Positions 1 through 8,933 of a stretch of DNA of 64,000 bases are shown piece by piece. The notes under the pieces were generated by a model. That model did no database searches, was not told the DNA's origin, and saw only the letters and a list, made by a program, of their open reading frames with translations. Position 1 is the stretch's first letter; each line of letters starts with the position of its first letter. The translations under genes and the position numbers were made by a program. The DNA comes from Lachnospiraceae bacterium A4 (GTDB lineage Bacteria; Bacillota; Clostridia; Lachnospirales; Lachnospiraceae). Location: contig KE159566.1 in NCBI GenBank assembly GCA_000403215.2, forward strand, positions 97,024-161,023. Direction: 5' to 3'.

Positions 1-324
1 CTAAAATACAACGACGAGAACAGCCTCTCCTGTGTGGTAACGCTCGCATATCTCTCTGCCAGAAATAAATACAAGGTTGAACGAGAAGAAAAAAGTGCCA
101 AGGGCTTTGCGGACTTTATCTTTTACCCAAGGCGCAAAAACCTGCCGGGCATCATCATCGAATTAAAAGCCGACAAGTCGCCCGAGGAAGCCATTGCACA
201 AATCAAGCAAAAAGAATACAGCGAAAAACTGAAAAAAGAAAATGTATCCGCCATTCTCGCTGTCGGCATCAGCTACGACACAGCCGCCAAAGAGCATCAA
301 TGTATCATTGAAGAACTTCTGTGA
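1..324 (+). CDS. C-terminal part of an AAA-ATPase/PD-(D/E)XK nuclease-domain protein (5' end outside window)
   Basis: The reading frame is open from base 1 and ends with TGA at 322-324, so only the last ~107 residues are present. They carry a PD-(D/E)XK-like core: a GFADFIF segment, then IIIELKA with the E-x-K pair, followed by an AIAQIKQKEY helix. This matches the C-terminal PDDEXK_9 domain of the large Clostridia/Bacteroidetes family that joins an AAA-ATPase-like N-terminal domain to this nuclease fold. Its cellular role is not established. The gene converges on the ABC ATPase gene, with 4 nt between the stop codons. An internal GTG at 34 is not a credible start because similarity continues upstream of it. 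Confidence 0.75.
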   Translation, partial: LKYNDENSLSCVVTLAYLSARNKYKVEREEKSAKGFADFIFYPRRKNLPGIIIELKADKSPEEAIAQIKQKEYSEKLKKENVSAILAVGISYDTAAKEHQCIIEELL

Positions 325-328
325 TCTT

Positions 329-904
329 TTATTGCAGCTCAATCACCGTTGCGCCCAGAGCCAAAGCCTCCTGCTCATCATGTGTGACAAAGAGCACTGT
401 TTTCCCGGCCGCCTTTTGCTTAACATATGCTAAGACCTGTTCCTTGCGCGCATCGTCCAGCCCCTTAAACGGCTCGTCAAGACAGAGGATATCATACTCT
501 GCAAGCAGTGCCCTGAGAATGCTCACGCGCCTGCGCATTCCGCCGGAAAGCTGGGACACTGGCTGCGCACAGCAGTCTCCCAGCCCAAGCCTGTCCATCT
601 CCTGCATTACGATACCGGCATCAAGCCCCGGTGTCACCAGACGGATATTATCCACGGCGGTCATGTACTCACACAGCCGTTCTTCTTGAAAGACAGCGCT
701 GAAGCGCTTTCCCTCCAAGCCGGTAATCCAGCCGCTGTCCACCTCCTCGAGTCCCATCAGGATACGGAGCAGCGTTGTCTTGCCTGCGCCGGAGGGCGCC
801 ATGATACAGTTCATTTCCCCGCCGTTTATCGTCAAGCTCAAATTTTCAAATACCTTTTTGCCGCCAAATGACTTTGACACCTTTTCTACGCAAATATTCT
901 CCAT
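329..904 (-). CDS. ABC transporter ATP-binding protein, SsuB/TauB (nitrate/sulfonate) type
   Basis: 191 residues, about 40-60 shorter than typical SsuB/TauB. All core motifs are visible in order: Walker A (APSGAGKTT), Q-loop (AVFQEE), signature LSGGMRRR, Walker B (ILCLDEPF) and the switch histidine (FVTHDEQEA). It should drive uptake of a small organic solute. Its natural partners, a TauC/SsuC-like permease and an NMT1-like binding protein, lie on the same strand at 8160-9919, about 7.3 kb upstream. A GH43 gene now sits directly upstream (stop at 953). The ribosome site is weak (TTGGAATAATTTT before ATG). Substrate unknown. Confidence 0.85.
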   Translation of the reverse strand: MENICVEKVSKSFGGKKVFENLSLTINGGEMNCIMAPSGAGKTTLLRILMGLEEVDSGWITGLEGKRFSAVFQEERLCEYMTAVDNIRLVTPGLDAGIVMQEMDRLGLGDCCAQPVSQLSGGMRRRVSILRALLAEYDILCLDEPFKGLDDARKEQVLAYVKQKAAGKTVLFVTHDEQEALALGATVIELQ

Positions 905-952
905 AAAATTATTCCAACAATATCTCTGTTCTGCGCCTGTAGCTACATGCCG

Positions 953-2434
953 TCATGATGCATCTGCCTCCACTGCACCCAGTCCGCTGCCCCACACCGA
1001 GATTCCGGTCGCAGCATTGAGCGCCGTAAAGGTCATCACATATTTTTTTCCGTCCTCGTCCCACTGTTTTAAAACGACACCGTGATATGTATCGCCGTCC
1101 ACTGTAAGCGTAATGTTGTTGTTCTCCGTAAGCTCCCATGTGCCTTCCAGCTCGCCGGCAATCTTTCCGTCTTTTTTTAACTCAATCAGCACAGATTCCC
1201 GAATTTTAGGAGAGATATCCCTGCCATGGTTGATATATTTGTAAGTCCCTGCCAGATCGTCCTTTGTGTAAGTTCCCATCGTCTCGCCTGTGTATCGGTA
1301 CGGCGTGATCACCGGCCATCCGTCCTCATTAAAGAACATCTGATGGACGCGGACTTGGTGCTCCTCTCCACTGTTTTCAAAACGGGTGTGATAGATGATA
1401 AAGTATTTTCCAGTCTCCTCCTGATACAGGCAGGAATTGTGCCCCGGCGAGAGATAGCCCTTGCGTTTTTCGCCTTCCTCGCCCTCTGACCACAGAAATT
1501 TGTAGCAACCCATCAGCTTTGTGCCATACAGCGCCGCCGTGGCATCGCTGAACGAACTGCCCACTGGCCCCTTACAGTCAATCATATCCTGCCCCATCGA
1601 GTCCAGATAAGGTCCGTCCGGTGTCTTAGAACGGCATACGCGGACATTGTATCCGCCGTCGGAGTCCAGCCCGCCAAAGGAGAGAAACATATAATAATAC
1701 GCTGTGTCCTGATTATAGATAATATATGGCGCCTCGATTCTAAGATGGTCGCCGCCAAGCAGCTTCTTCCCATACCCCGGCTCTAGCGCAAGCCCAGTCT
1801 GCGGGTCCATCTCCTTCACAAAAATGCCGCCGGAGTAAGAACCGTAAATCATCCAGAGCCGCCCCCCCTGATCGTAAAATACAACAGGGTCCACTGTATT
1901 TGGATCGTCCGCAGCCTGATAAATGTCCCCATCCTCGCTCGGCTGGTCCGCTGTCATTCCTGATTTGAGCATAATGCCCTCATTTACGTAGGGACCTCCC
2001 ACCGCATCAGACACCGCTGTACCAAGACATGAGAGCGGACTGTCTCCCTGACAATTACAATAGTACATATGATATTTTCCGTCGCCAAGCTTCACAACAT
2101 CCGGCGCCCAGAAGGTATTGCTGTGAGACCACTCAAAAGCCTCCTTCATCTCCGAATAAACATTCGGAATCACATCATTCTCATTCTTGATGCCTCTGTT
2201 CACATAGGTCCAGTTCATCAAGTCATTCGTCTTTGCCACAGCCAGATGCGAACCGAAGATATAATAACAGCCATCTCCGCCGTCCACGATAGACGGGTCG
2301 TGCACGGATACCTCCTCAAAGGTCTTTTCCACGGCTGTCTCTGCCTTCAGTCTTTCCTTCTGTCCGCACCCAGACAACAAAGACAGCGCCACCCCAATCC
2401 CGATCATTTTTAATGTCAATGTCTTTTTTCTCAT
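953..2434 (-). CDS. Secreted GH43 glycosidase (arabinanase/arabinosidase-like) lipoprotein
   Basis: 493 residues. A signal peptide ends in a lipobox (LLSGC, Cys23), so the enzyme should be tethered outside the membrane. The five-bladed GH43 core shows the expected acidic triad: Asp46 in HDPSIV (base), Asp182 in NTVDPVVF (pKa modulator) and Glu234 in RIEAPYI (acid). The last ~100 residues form a beta-rich domain (GTYKYINHGRD...GISVWGSG) like the lipocalin-like domain often attached to GH43 arabinanases. Likely substrate is arabinan or arabinoxylan. It is the last gene of the sugar block, 27 nt after the second GH43 gene. Confidence 0.88.
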   Translation of the reverse strand: MRKKTLTLKMIGIGVALSLLSGCGQKERLKAETAVEKTFEEVSVHDPSIVDGGDGCYYIFGSHLAVAKTNDLMNWTYVNRGIKNENDVIPNVYSEMKEAFEWSHSNTFWAPDVVKLGDGKYHMYYCNCQGDSPLSCLGTAVSDAVGGPYVNEGIMLKSGMTADQPSEDGDIYQAADDPNTVDPVVFYDQGGRLWMIYGSYSGGIFVKEMDPQTGLALEPGYGKKLLGGDHLRIEAPYIIYNQDTAYYYMFLSFGGLDSDGGYNVRVCRSKTPDGPYLDSMGQDMIDCKGPVGSSFSDATAALYGTKLMGCYKFLWSEGEEGEKRKGYLSPGHNSCLYQEETGKYFIIYHTRFENSGEEHQVRVHQMFFNEDGWPVITPYRYTGETMGTYTKDDLAGTYKYINHGRDISPKIRESVLIELKKDGKIAGELEGTWELTENNNITLTVDGDTYHGVVLKQWDEDGKKYVMTFTALNAATGISVWGSGLGAVEADAS

Positions 2435-2461
2435 ACTTTGCCCTCACAAATTTTCCTGAAC

Positions 2462-3784
2462 TCAACTATACACGTACTTTCCCCAATATGCAAGTCCTGA
2501 CGCGTCAAAACCAGACACTGCCTGCGTTGGCCTTGCATTTTCAAAATCCCAGCACTTGTGCACTGTTCCCGCCGCAAGAAGCTCTGCCTCCTCCTGTTTT
2601 GACAAATGCACCGCTTTTTTCATCGTATTATCCAGATCTTCAAAGCGAATCCACTCCCAGCAGCCCTTGTCATTCTCCGAAAACTCTCCTGAAATTTCCC
2701 CTGTATACGGCTCAGGGCTAAAGACTGGCCAGCCATCCTGAAAGAACATGCTGCGAAGCATCATATAATGAAGTCTGTAGCTGTCACGATGCTCCTTCTC
2801 ATCATAGTTCCGGTGAAGTTCTGCGCCATCCCGAATATGATGCACAAAAAAGTAAGACTTCCGCTGCGGGTCATAAAATGGAACACCGTGTCCCGGCCCG
2901 CGAAAGCCTGCCCACGCCCACGCGCGGTTCTCATCTGCGGCATTTGGCGACGCCGCGCTAAATTCATAGCTTCCTGCGAGCTTGGTCCCCATACTCTCCT
3001 CCACCAGACAACGCCCCTGCCGGTCTGTATAAGGTCCTGTCACCGAGCGGCTGCGTCCTACGCGAATGTCATAAGTGTCGCCCAGCCAGCCATAGGACTG
3101 AAACAGATAGTAATAACCAAGCGCAGGGACATAGATTACAGAAGCACCTTCTGGTCCGTCAATCGGCGGATTGGGCTGTCTGCGCGAGATACACTGCCCC
3201 AGATTTTTTTCATTTCCGTCAAGGGCAAGCCCTGTCTTTGCATTCAGCTCCTTGATATAGATTCCGCCAAAGAATGAGCCATACACCAAATAGCAGCGCT
3301 CTTTGTCCCATATAACATGCGCGTCAATCGCGTTTGGCAGCGTGTCATCAGTTCCCCAGGTGTCCGCCACCACGCCGCGGTTCTCAAATGGTCCCAGCGG
3401 GTGCTTTGCCGCCGCGAGCCAGATTCGCGACTCAGAACTGCCAAATCGTCTGGTCGCCGAATAATACATTCTGTACTCCTCCTCCACATATTCCACATAG
3501 GGCGCCCAGAAATTAATGGTCTGCGAATACGCTCCATTATCTCTTCCCTGACGGATAGCGTGTTCTGACAGGACAGTTCCTTCATATTGAAAATGTACCA
3601 AATCCTCCGAGCTGCGGACTGGAATCCCGATCTTGTCCCGCAGGCCGCACCGCGGCATATAGACATCTGTACCATAAGAATAATACTTTCTGGTAACGGG
3701 GTCCCACATCATCGAAGGGTCATGCGCGCCCAGCGTGGCATTATGCTCTACATTATAATCATTTAATCGCAGTATGCCGTTCAT
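2462..3784 (-). CDS. Intracellular GH43 family glycosidase
   Basis: 440 residues from the ATG at 3784. A longer frame starts with TTG at 3820, but the ATG has AGGAAAA just upstream and is preferred. There is no signal peptide, so it probably acts in the cytoplasm on imported oligosaccharides. GH43 catalytic residues are visible: Asp22 (AHDPSMMW), Asp154 (NAIDAHVIWD) and Glu212 (IDGPEGASVIY). It pairs with the lipoprotein GH43 just downstream: one enzyme outside, one inside, with the permease pair between them functionally. Specificity (arabinofuranosidase, xylosidase or arabinanase) cannot be set from sequence alone. Confidence 0.85.
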   Translation of the reverse strand: MNGILRLNDYNVEHNATLGAHDPSMMWDPVTRKYYSYGTDVYMPRCGLRDKIGIPVRSSEDLVHFQYEGTVLSEHAIRQGRDNGAYSQTINFWAPYVEYVEEEYRMYYSATRRFGSSESRIWLAAAKHPLGPFENRGVVADTWGTDDTLPNAIDAHVIWDKERCYLVYGSFFGGIYIKELNAKTGLALDGNEKNLGQCISRRQPNPPIDGPEGASVIYVPALGYYYLFQSYGWLGDTYDIRVGRSRSVTGPYTDRQGRCLVEESMGTKLAGSYEFSAASPNAADENRAWAWAGFRGPGHGVPFYDPQRKSYFFVHHIRDGAELHRNYDEKEHRDSYRLHYMMLRSMFFQDGWPVFSPEPYTGEISGEFSENDKGCWEWIRFEDLDNTMKKAVHLSKQEEAELLAAGTVHKCWDFENARPTQAVSGFDASGLAYWGKYVYS

Positions 3785-3839
3785 TTTTCCTGTTTTATTT
3801 CCTCTCTGTATTGATTTCAATTATTTTTGTATCTGAATA

Positions 3840-3877
3840 CAGGGCTGTTTTCATGTCCTCCAATGAAAACAACCCTG
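3840..3877 (-). promoter_or_regulatory. 15-bp stem-loop between sugar permease and GH43 genes
   Basis: CAGGGTTGTTTTCAT (read on the minus strand) pairs with ATGAAAACAGCCCTG around an 8-nt loop, with one G-U pair. No U-tract follows, so it is more likely an mRNA processing or stability element than a terminator. It would separate transporter from enzyme mRNA levels. Confidence 0.6.
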
Positions 3878-3887
3878 TGTATGTACA

Positions 3888-4760
3888 CTAGCCCTTAACG
3901 CCCGACACTGCCAGCGATTCGATAATATAGCGCTGGAAGAAGAAGAACAAGAGCAATGTCGGCAGAATCGCCAGCACGGACGCTGCCATGATCAGCGGAT
4001 AATCGCTGTTTACTGCATAGTATGAATTGAAGGAACGGATTACTACCTGCAAGGTAAACCACTTCTCATTCTGGATAAAGATGGTCGGTGCCAGATAGTC
4101 ATTCCAGATGCCCATAAACCACAGAATGAGCTGTGTCATCAGAGCGCCCTTCATCAGCGGAAGGAAAATCGAATAATACATTCTGAAATAACCACACCCG
4201 TCAAGCTTTGCCGCCTCCACGATCGAATCCGGCACACTTGTCAGATTCTGACGCAGGAAGAAAATGATGCTGACATTGCCAAACAGACCGGGTATGATCA
4301 ATGGCAGAAGGCTGTTCGTCCATCCCATCTTTGTAAACATCACGTACTGCGGAATCATCACGACTGCAAACGGAATCATCATGGTTGCCAGCAGTCCGAG
4401 GAAAATACCATTCTTTCCTCTAAATTTCAGTTTGCTGAACGAAAATGCCGACAGAGAGGAGGTGAAACCACCAATTACCAGCACTGGTGCCGCAACGATC
4501 AAGGTGTTGCGCAGACCTCTCAAAAACTCCGGCTTTGCGAGCACTTCCGAATATTTTCCGAATTTCCACGGATTCGGTATAATACTAAAATCCGCAGAAA
4601 GAATCTGATTCTTTGTCATAAAGGAACTCAGCACCATGTAGATCAGCGGAAAGACCATGACAACCGCACCTAACGATAACGCCACAAATACAATCCTGTC
4701 TATCATCTTACTCTTTGCAGACTTAATCTCTGAACCCATTTCATCTCGATTATTTGCCAT
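3888..4760 (-). CDS. Carbohydrate ABC transporter permease, AraQ/MalG type
   Basis: 290 residues from ATG 4760, chosen because AGGAGGTGGAAGAT lies directly upstream; the longer frame begins at a GTG inside that site. Six hydrophobic segments are apparent, with the cytoplasmic EAA loop (EAAKLDGCGYFRMYYSIFLP) that docks the ATPase. It belongs to the CUT1 family and forms the inner-membrane channel with the permease encoded 12 nt upstream. No ATPase gene is in this cluster, as usual in Clostridia where a shared MsmK-type ATPase serves several CUT1 importers. Likely cargo: arabino- or xylo-oligosaccharides, from the GH43 neighbours. Confidence 0.9.
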   Translation of the reverse strand: MANNRDEMGSEIKSAKSKMIDRIVFVALSLGAVVMVFPLIYMVLSSFMTKNQILSADFSIIPNPWKFGKYSEVLAKPEFLRGLRNTLIVAAPVLVIGGFTSSLSAFSFSKLKFRGKNGIFLGLLATMMIPFAVVMIPQYVMFTKMGWTNSLLPLIIPGLFGNVSIIFFLRQNLTSVPDSIVEAAKLDGCGYFRMYYSIFLPLMKGALMTQLILWFMGIWNDYLAPTIFIQNEKWFTLQVVIRSFNSYYAVNSDYPLIMAASVLAILPTLLLFFFFQRYIIESLAVSGVKG

Positions 4761-4772
4761 ATCTTCCACCTC

Positions 4773-5696
4773 CTACTCAATTGTCTTAACCCATTTATCC
4801 TGACCCTTGAAATTGATCGCCGTCACAATAAAGATAAAGATTGCCAGAATAAATGCCATCGCGGAACCGTAGCCCATCTGATTGCTGCTAAATGCCTTCT
4901 CATACAGATAGAATACCACTGTCGCTGCACTGTAGTTCAAGCCGCCGCTCGGAACCATGACAAGTACCTCTACGAATACTTGGAAACCGCCGATGAGACC
5001 TGTGATCAACAGATAAAATGTTACCGGAGAGACAAGCGGTACCGTAATGTCGCGGAACAGATTCCAGCCGCTTGCGCCGTCAATCTTTGCCGCCTCGTAG
5101 TAATCTCTCGGAATCCCCTGTAAACCAGATAAGTACAAGATAATCGAAGAGCCAAGCCCCTTCCATACCATGAAAATAATCATAGAAACCTTCACCCAGA
5201 ACTCGTCGCCGAGCCAGTTTGGTCCATGCTGACCTGATATCATCTTGACAATGCTGTTCAAAAGACCATAATCATAGTTGAAAACCCACATCCACAGGAT
5301 TGCAACGGCTACCAGCGAAGACACAACAGGTACATAGTACAATGTGCGCAGGAATTTGATTCCCTTTATTTTGCGATTCATACCTACCGCGATCACCAAT
5401 CCCAGAATCATGCCGATCGGGATACCGATCATATAGATCACCGTGTTCAACAGCACTTTCCAAAACTTGTCGTCCCCAAGCAATTTGATGTAATTGTTCA
5501 ATCCGATAAAATTGTCTGTCATGGAATTCATGCCATTCCATTTTGTCAGACTGGCAAAAAATGCAAATGCAATCGGAAATGCCATAAATATCAAGAATCC
5601 AATGAACGCCGGCGACACGAATGCAAGCCCCCAGCAGTGTTCCCTGAACTCAGCCCTATTCATCTTTTTCTTTGCTACTGCTTTACCTCCGCTCAT
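4773..5696 (-). CDS. Carbohydrate ABC transporter permease, AraP/LplB (MalF) type
   Basis: 307 residues from ATG 5696, which has GGAGG 7 nt upstream; the frame extends further but without a ribosome site. There are six predicted membrane helices and an EAA motif (YYEAAKIDGASGWNLFRDIT). It is the second half of the CUT1 channel with the AraQ-like protein. The gene lies between the binding-protein gene and the AraQ-like gene. A stem-loop at 5717-5748 sits just ahead of its ribosome site and probably keeps permease levels below binding-protein levels. Confidence 0.9.
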   Translation of the reverse strand: MSGGKAVAKKKMNRAEFREHCWGLAFVSPAFIGFLIFMAFPIAFAFFASLTKWNGMNSMTDNFIGLNNYIKLLGDDKFWKVLLNTVIYMIGIPIGMILGLVIAVGMNRKIKGIKFLRTLYYVPVVSSLVAVAILWMWVFNYDYGLLNSIVKMISGQHGPNWLGDEFWVKVSMIIFMVWKGLGSSIILYLSGLQGIPRDYYEAAKIDGASGWNLFRDITVPLVSPVTFYLLITGLIGGFQVFVEVLVMVPSGGLNYSAATVVFYLYEKAFSSNQMGYGSAMAFILAIFIFIVTAINFKGQDKWVKTIE

Positions 5697-5716
5697 ACAC
5701 TTACCTCCATATAGAA

Positions 5717-5748
5717 AGTGGCTGACTTTTTCATATCTGCCAGCCACT
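5717..5748 (-). promoter_or_regulatory. Stem-loop between sugar-binding protein and permease genes
   Basis: AGTGGCTG and CAGCCACT form an 8-bp stem with a 16-nt loop in the 95-nt gap. Hairpins here commonly protect the upstream binding-protein mRNA or partly stop transcription; only a TTTC follows, so a full terminator is unlikely. Confidence 0.5.
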
Positions 5749-5791
5749 CTTCCCTAACCAATTTATTTGGTTGCCTGTTCTATCCTTTTGG

Positions 5792-7183
5792 TTATTCTAT
5801 ACTTTCCCATGCGGTGTCAAGAGATTCCTGCATCTGAGGCTGAACGTCAGCGATAAAATCATCTACTGTCATACTGCCGTTCTTGACATTATCAACATTT
5901 TTAAAGAATATATCAAACCATTCAGCATTCGGTGTGTAAGTGGTCTCTTGGAAACGTCCTTCGTAGTTGCCTGTACCTCCCAGATAGCTGAAGAATACAT
6001 CGACTGACTCTGGGAACGGAAGGCTGCCGTCCTCGATTGCTGTGAGGAACTCACCCTCAGCCAGACTCTTTAAGTTCGGCAGCTGTATAGACTGTCCGCC
6101 CACGATACCTGAAAGCTCTTTTTGTCCATCTTCATTTGCACACAGATAAGAGATCAGCTCTGTCGCTTCCTTCTTGTTCGGGCTGCTTGCAGATACGCAG
6201 AAACCAACCGTTCCGAGCCATGTCATACTCTTTCCTGTGGAGAGTGTCGGATATCCGCACAGATCCCAGTTAAACGGGAAGGTTTCTTTGTCCATGAACG
6301 CTGCCACATCCCATGTACCGCATGCATAGAATGCTTCCTGTCCGGCAAGCCATCTCTGGTATACGCCAAGAGATACATCCTGCTCTACTGTCGGTGTTAC
6401 CTGATGTACCAGAGTCAAGTCAATGAACTTCTGGAATGCCTCTTTAAACTCAGGTGTGTCAATGGTTACGGTCCTATAATCATCAGAGAGGAATGTTGCG
6501 CCATTTGACCAGATATACTGCTGAATCATGAACTGATTTGCCAAACCGCAGCCCCACTGGTCAATCTCGCCGTCACCGTCTGTATCCTTGGTAAACTGCT
6601 TGCAGACCTCCACGAACTCGTCATATGTATAAGGATTCTCCGGGTCGGGATAAGGAATGCCTTCCTTGTCAAACAAATCTTTATTGTATGCATACGCGAA
6701 AACGGACGCGTCCTTTGGAAGTGCGTACAAATCGCCTGTACCAACCTTTGAGCCATCATAACGGTAGCTGTTGAGCGCCTCCTGCGCAACCAGATCATCT
6801 GTTGAGATGCCCAGCTCTGTCAGGATTGGCTGAATGTTCTCGATATATCCGTTCTCAACAAACTGCTGTACGGATTCCGGTCCCACATAGAAAACATCGG
6901 GCAGCTCCTTTGCCGTCATCATACCGGTCAAGGTCTTGGAATACTCTTCCTGCGTCGTAATCTGGACATCAATATTTCCGATCGTATCAGAGTGTGCCTC
7001 CTTATACTTCTCGATCATGCCCTTGTAAATTGGTGACTCATGGTCATTTGCAAAGATAAATACCGATAGATTTTTCTTTCCGTCCGCTGTCGTGCCCTTA
7101 TCTTTGCCGCCACAACCTGTGAGAACGCTTCCAAATACGAGAGTGGTCGTTAAAGCAAGCGCGCCTAACTTTTTCATTTTCAT
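5792..7183 (-). CDS. Extracellular sugar-binding lipoprotein of the CUT1 importer
   Basis: 463 residues from ATG 7183 (AAGGAGGTAAAAAAC upstream; an earlier ATG at 7207 lies ahead of this site). The signal peptide ends with lipobox VLTGC, so it is membrane-anchored. The body is a family 1 solute-binding fold (ANDHESPIYKGMIEKYKEAH near the N-terminus, CGTWDVAAF in the middle). It should capture oligosaccharides released by the GH43 lipoprotein and hand them to the two permeases. First gene of the sugar operon, with its own good promoter at 7257-7285. Confidence 0.9.
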   Translation of the reverse strand: MKMKKLGALALTTTLVFGSVLTGCGGKDKGTTADGKKNLSVFIFANDHESPIYKGMIEKYKEAHSDTIGNIDVQITTQEEYSKTLTGMMTAKELPDVFYVGPESVQQFVENGYIENIQPILTELGISTDDLVAQEALNSYRYDGSKVGTGDLYALPKDASVFAYAYNKDLFDKEGIPYPDPENPYTYDEFVEVCKQFTKDTDGDGEIDQWGCGLANQFMIQQYIWSNGATFLSDDYRTVTIDTPEFKEAFQKFIDLTLVHQVTPTVEQDVSLGVYQRWLAGQEAFYACGTWDVAAFMDKETFPFNWDLCGYPTLSTGKSMTWLGTVGFCVSASSPNKKEATELISYLCANEDGQKELSGIVGGQSIQLPNLKSLAEGEFLTAIEDGSLPFPESVDVFFSYLGGTGNYEGRFQETTYTPNAEWFDIFFKNVDNVKNGSMTVDDFIADVQPQMQESLDTAWESIE

Positions 7184-7256
7184 GTTTTTTACCTCCTTAT
7201 TATTCATTTGAAGCCTTTACAATGATGTCTTTTTAACTGTTTTTTAAGATGACTTT

Positions 7257-7285
7257 ATTCTAACACATTGTTTTAATTTATACAA
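7257..7285 (-). promoter_or_regulatory. Sigma-A-like promoter of the sugar-importer/GH43 operon
   Basis: On the minus strand, TTGTAT (7280-7285) and TAGAAT (7257-7262) are 17 bp apart, ~75 nt before the binding-protein start. The rest of the 326-nt divergent region (7184-7509) is AT-rich; I see no clear operator palindrome and no further gene in it. Confidence 0.65.
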
Positions 7286-7509
7286 TACTATTTTAGTTTT
7301 TCGTAATAAATAATAATTTTCGGATAGTAATTTTGCTATTTTCCCCCTATTTATTATACAGTTTGCACAAAATATAATTATCCGTTTTAGCAACGCCTAA
7401 AACAAGATGATTTTATTCTTTACATCAGCCCGAGAATGTGTTTCAATATTAGAATAAGTATCAGTCTCCCTTTAAGAAACAATATCAATATCATCAATGA
7501 GGTGAAGTT

Positions 7510-8163
7510 ATGCATTTATTTTCGATCGAAGGTCCCATTTGGCGTTTTTTTAACTTTGTATATAATCTCGTGGTCCTCCATGTCCTGTGGATTGTGTACA
7601 GCCTGCCGGTTTTTACCATCGGCGCCTCCACCACTGCACTGTACTATTCCTGCATGAAAATGCTCCGCACCAACGAGGGTTATATTCACAGAAATTTTCA
7701 TCATTCTTTTAAACAGAACTTTAAGCAGTCCACGATCATCTGGCTTGGCATGGTGGCACTGCTCTCGCTCTACATCACAGACCTGCGGTACGGCATGTTT
7801 CTGGACAATATGGCTGGTAAAATCATGATCATTAGCTGTTCCATCTTTCTGATTCCAATTGCGCTGACCACGATTTATATTTTTCCAGTGCAGGCAAAAT
7901 TTGAGAATAAAATCCGCGACAATTTAAAAAATGCCCTGCTTCTGTCGCTCAGGCATTTTCCATGTTCATTATTATTATGTTTGATATATGGAACTTTTGT
8001 TCTACTCACACTCTTCTTTGTCCCGTTCATCATGCTGATGCTCTGCTGCGGGGCTGGGCTGGTCGCCTATCTCACCTCCAATGTTTTCATCTATATCTTC
8101 CGCAAATATCTGCCCGATGAACTGGAAGATGATTTGGAGCGCTCTGGAGAGCATTTTGACTAG
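7510..8163 (+). CDS. YesL family (DUF624) membrane protein
   Basis: 217 residues with about five hydrophobic segments and a short charged C-terminus. The N-terminal stretch (GPIWRFFNFVYNLVVLHVLW) is characteristic of YesL/DUF624, a family of unknown biochemical function found next to CUT1 sugar importers and glycosidases in Firmicutes. GAGGTGAAGTT precedes the ATG. It is divergent from the importer operon and shares its 326-nt control region. Its stop codon overlaps by 4 nt the stop of the convergent permease gene, which marks one edge of the sugar block. Confidence 0.85.
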   Translation: MHLFSIEGPIWRFFNFVYNLVVLHVLWIVYSLPVFTIGASTTALYYSCMKMLRTNEGYIHRNFHHSFKQNFKQSTIIWLGMVALLSLYITDLRYGMFLDNMAGKIMIISCSIFLIPIALTTIYIFPVQAKFENKIRDNLKNALLLSLRHFPCSLLLCLIYGTFVLLTLFFVPFIMLMLCCGAGLVAYLTSNVFIYIFRKYLPDELEDDLERSGEHFD

Positions 8164-8933
8164 ACACGGCCCGCTACCCCTCCTGACAGCCGCGCGGCGC
8201 ACTTTACGATAAGCGCCAGCACCAGCTTCTCAAAGCCAAGGCTCAGCGCCACGATCACGAGCGTCCACGCAAACAGGTCCGGTGTATCCAGATAGACCTT
8301 TGCCTGCTGAAGCCGCTCTCCAACCGACCCCCGCGGCATTCCGATCACCTCCGCGGCAGCGCCTGCCTTCCAGCTCAGCCCAAGCGACACGCTGCACGCG
8401 GAATAAAAACAGGGCATAATCTGCGGCAGATAAATATAGCGCGCCACGCGCAGCCTTGGTATGCGAAAGACCTGCGCCATCTCCAGAAGCTGTCTGTCCA
8501 CACTTTGGATTCCGCCGAGCACATTGGTGTAAATAATCGGCAGCACCATCAGAAATGAGATAAAGACAGAAAGATTTTTTGAGGAAAACCAGATGAGCGC
8601 CAGGATAATAAACGACGCGACCGGTATGGACTTGACCGCCAGCATGAGCGGCGCCGCCAGCTCATAAATGCGGCGAAAGCGCGACGACAAGCCTGCCAGC
8701 GCACACCCTGCCAGAACGGCGAAAAAGAATCCCAGCGCAATGCGCGAGAGTGTGAAGCATATGGATTTCCAAAAAATGACAGTCCCTGTCATCTGGGCAA
8801 GCCTGACCAGCACCTTGGCCGGCGAGACCAGCAAGAGTTCACTGTCCAGCCACATGCTTGCAAGCTGCCATACCACCAGCCAGAACGACACTGCCCAGAG
8901 ACGCAGTTCACGCTTTTCTGTCCTGTTCTTCAT
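8160..8933 (-). CDS. ABC transporter permease, SsuC/TauC type
   Basis: 257 residues, full family length, with about six membrane segments and an EAA-type loop (LLEMAQVFRIPRLRVARYIYLPQ) followed by the family's AAEVIGMPRGSVGERL. It should pair with the binding protein whose gene overlaps its start by 4 nt (ATGA) and with the ATPase encoded far downstream at 329-904. The expected ATPase gene does not follow it directly; instead the YesL gene converges on it. Confidence 0.88.
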   Translation of the reverse strand: MKNRTEKRELRLWAVSFWLVVWQLASMWLDSELLLVSPAKVLVRLAQMTGTVIFWKSICFTLSRIALGFFFAVLAGCALAGLSSRFRRIYELAAPLMLAVKSIPVASFIILALIWFSSKNLSVFISFLMVLPIIYTNVLGGIQSVDRQLLEMAQVFRIPRLRVARYIYLPQIMPCFYSACSVSLGLSWKAGAAAEVIGMPRGSVGERLQQAKVYLDTPDLFAWTLVIVALSLGFEKLVLALIVKCAARLSGGVAGRV

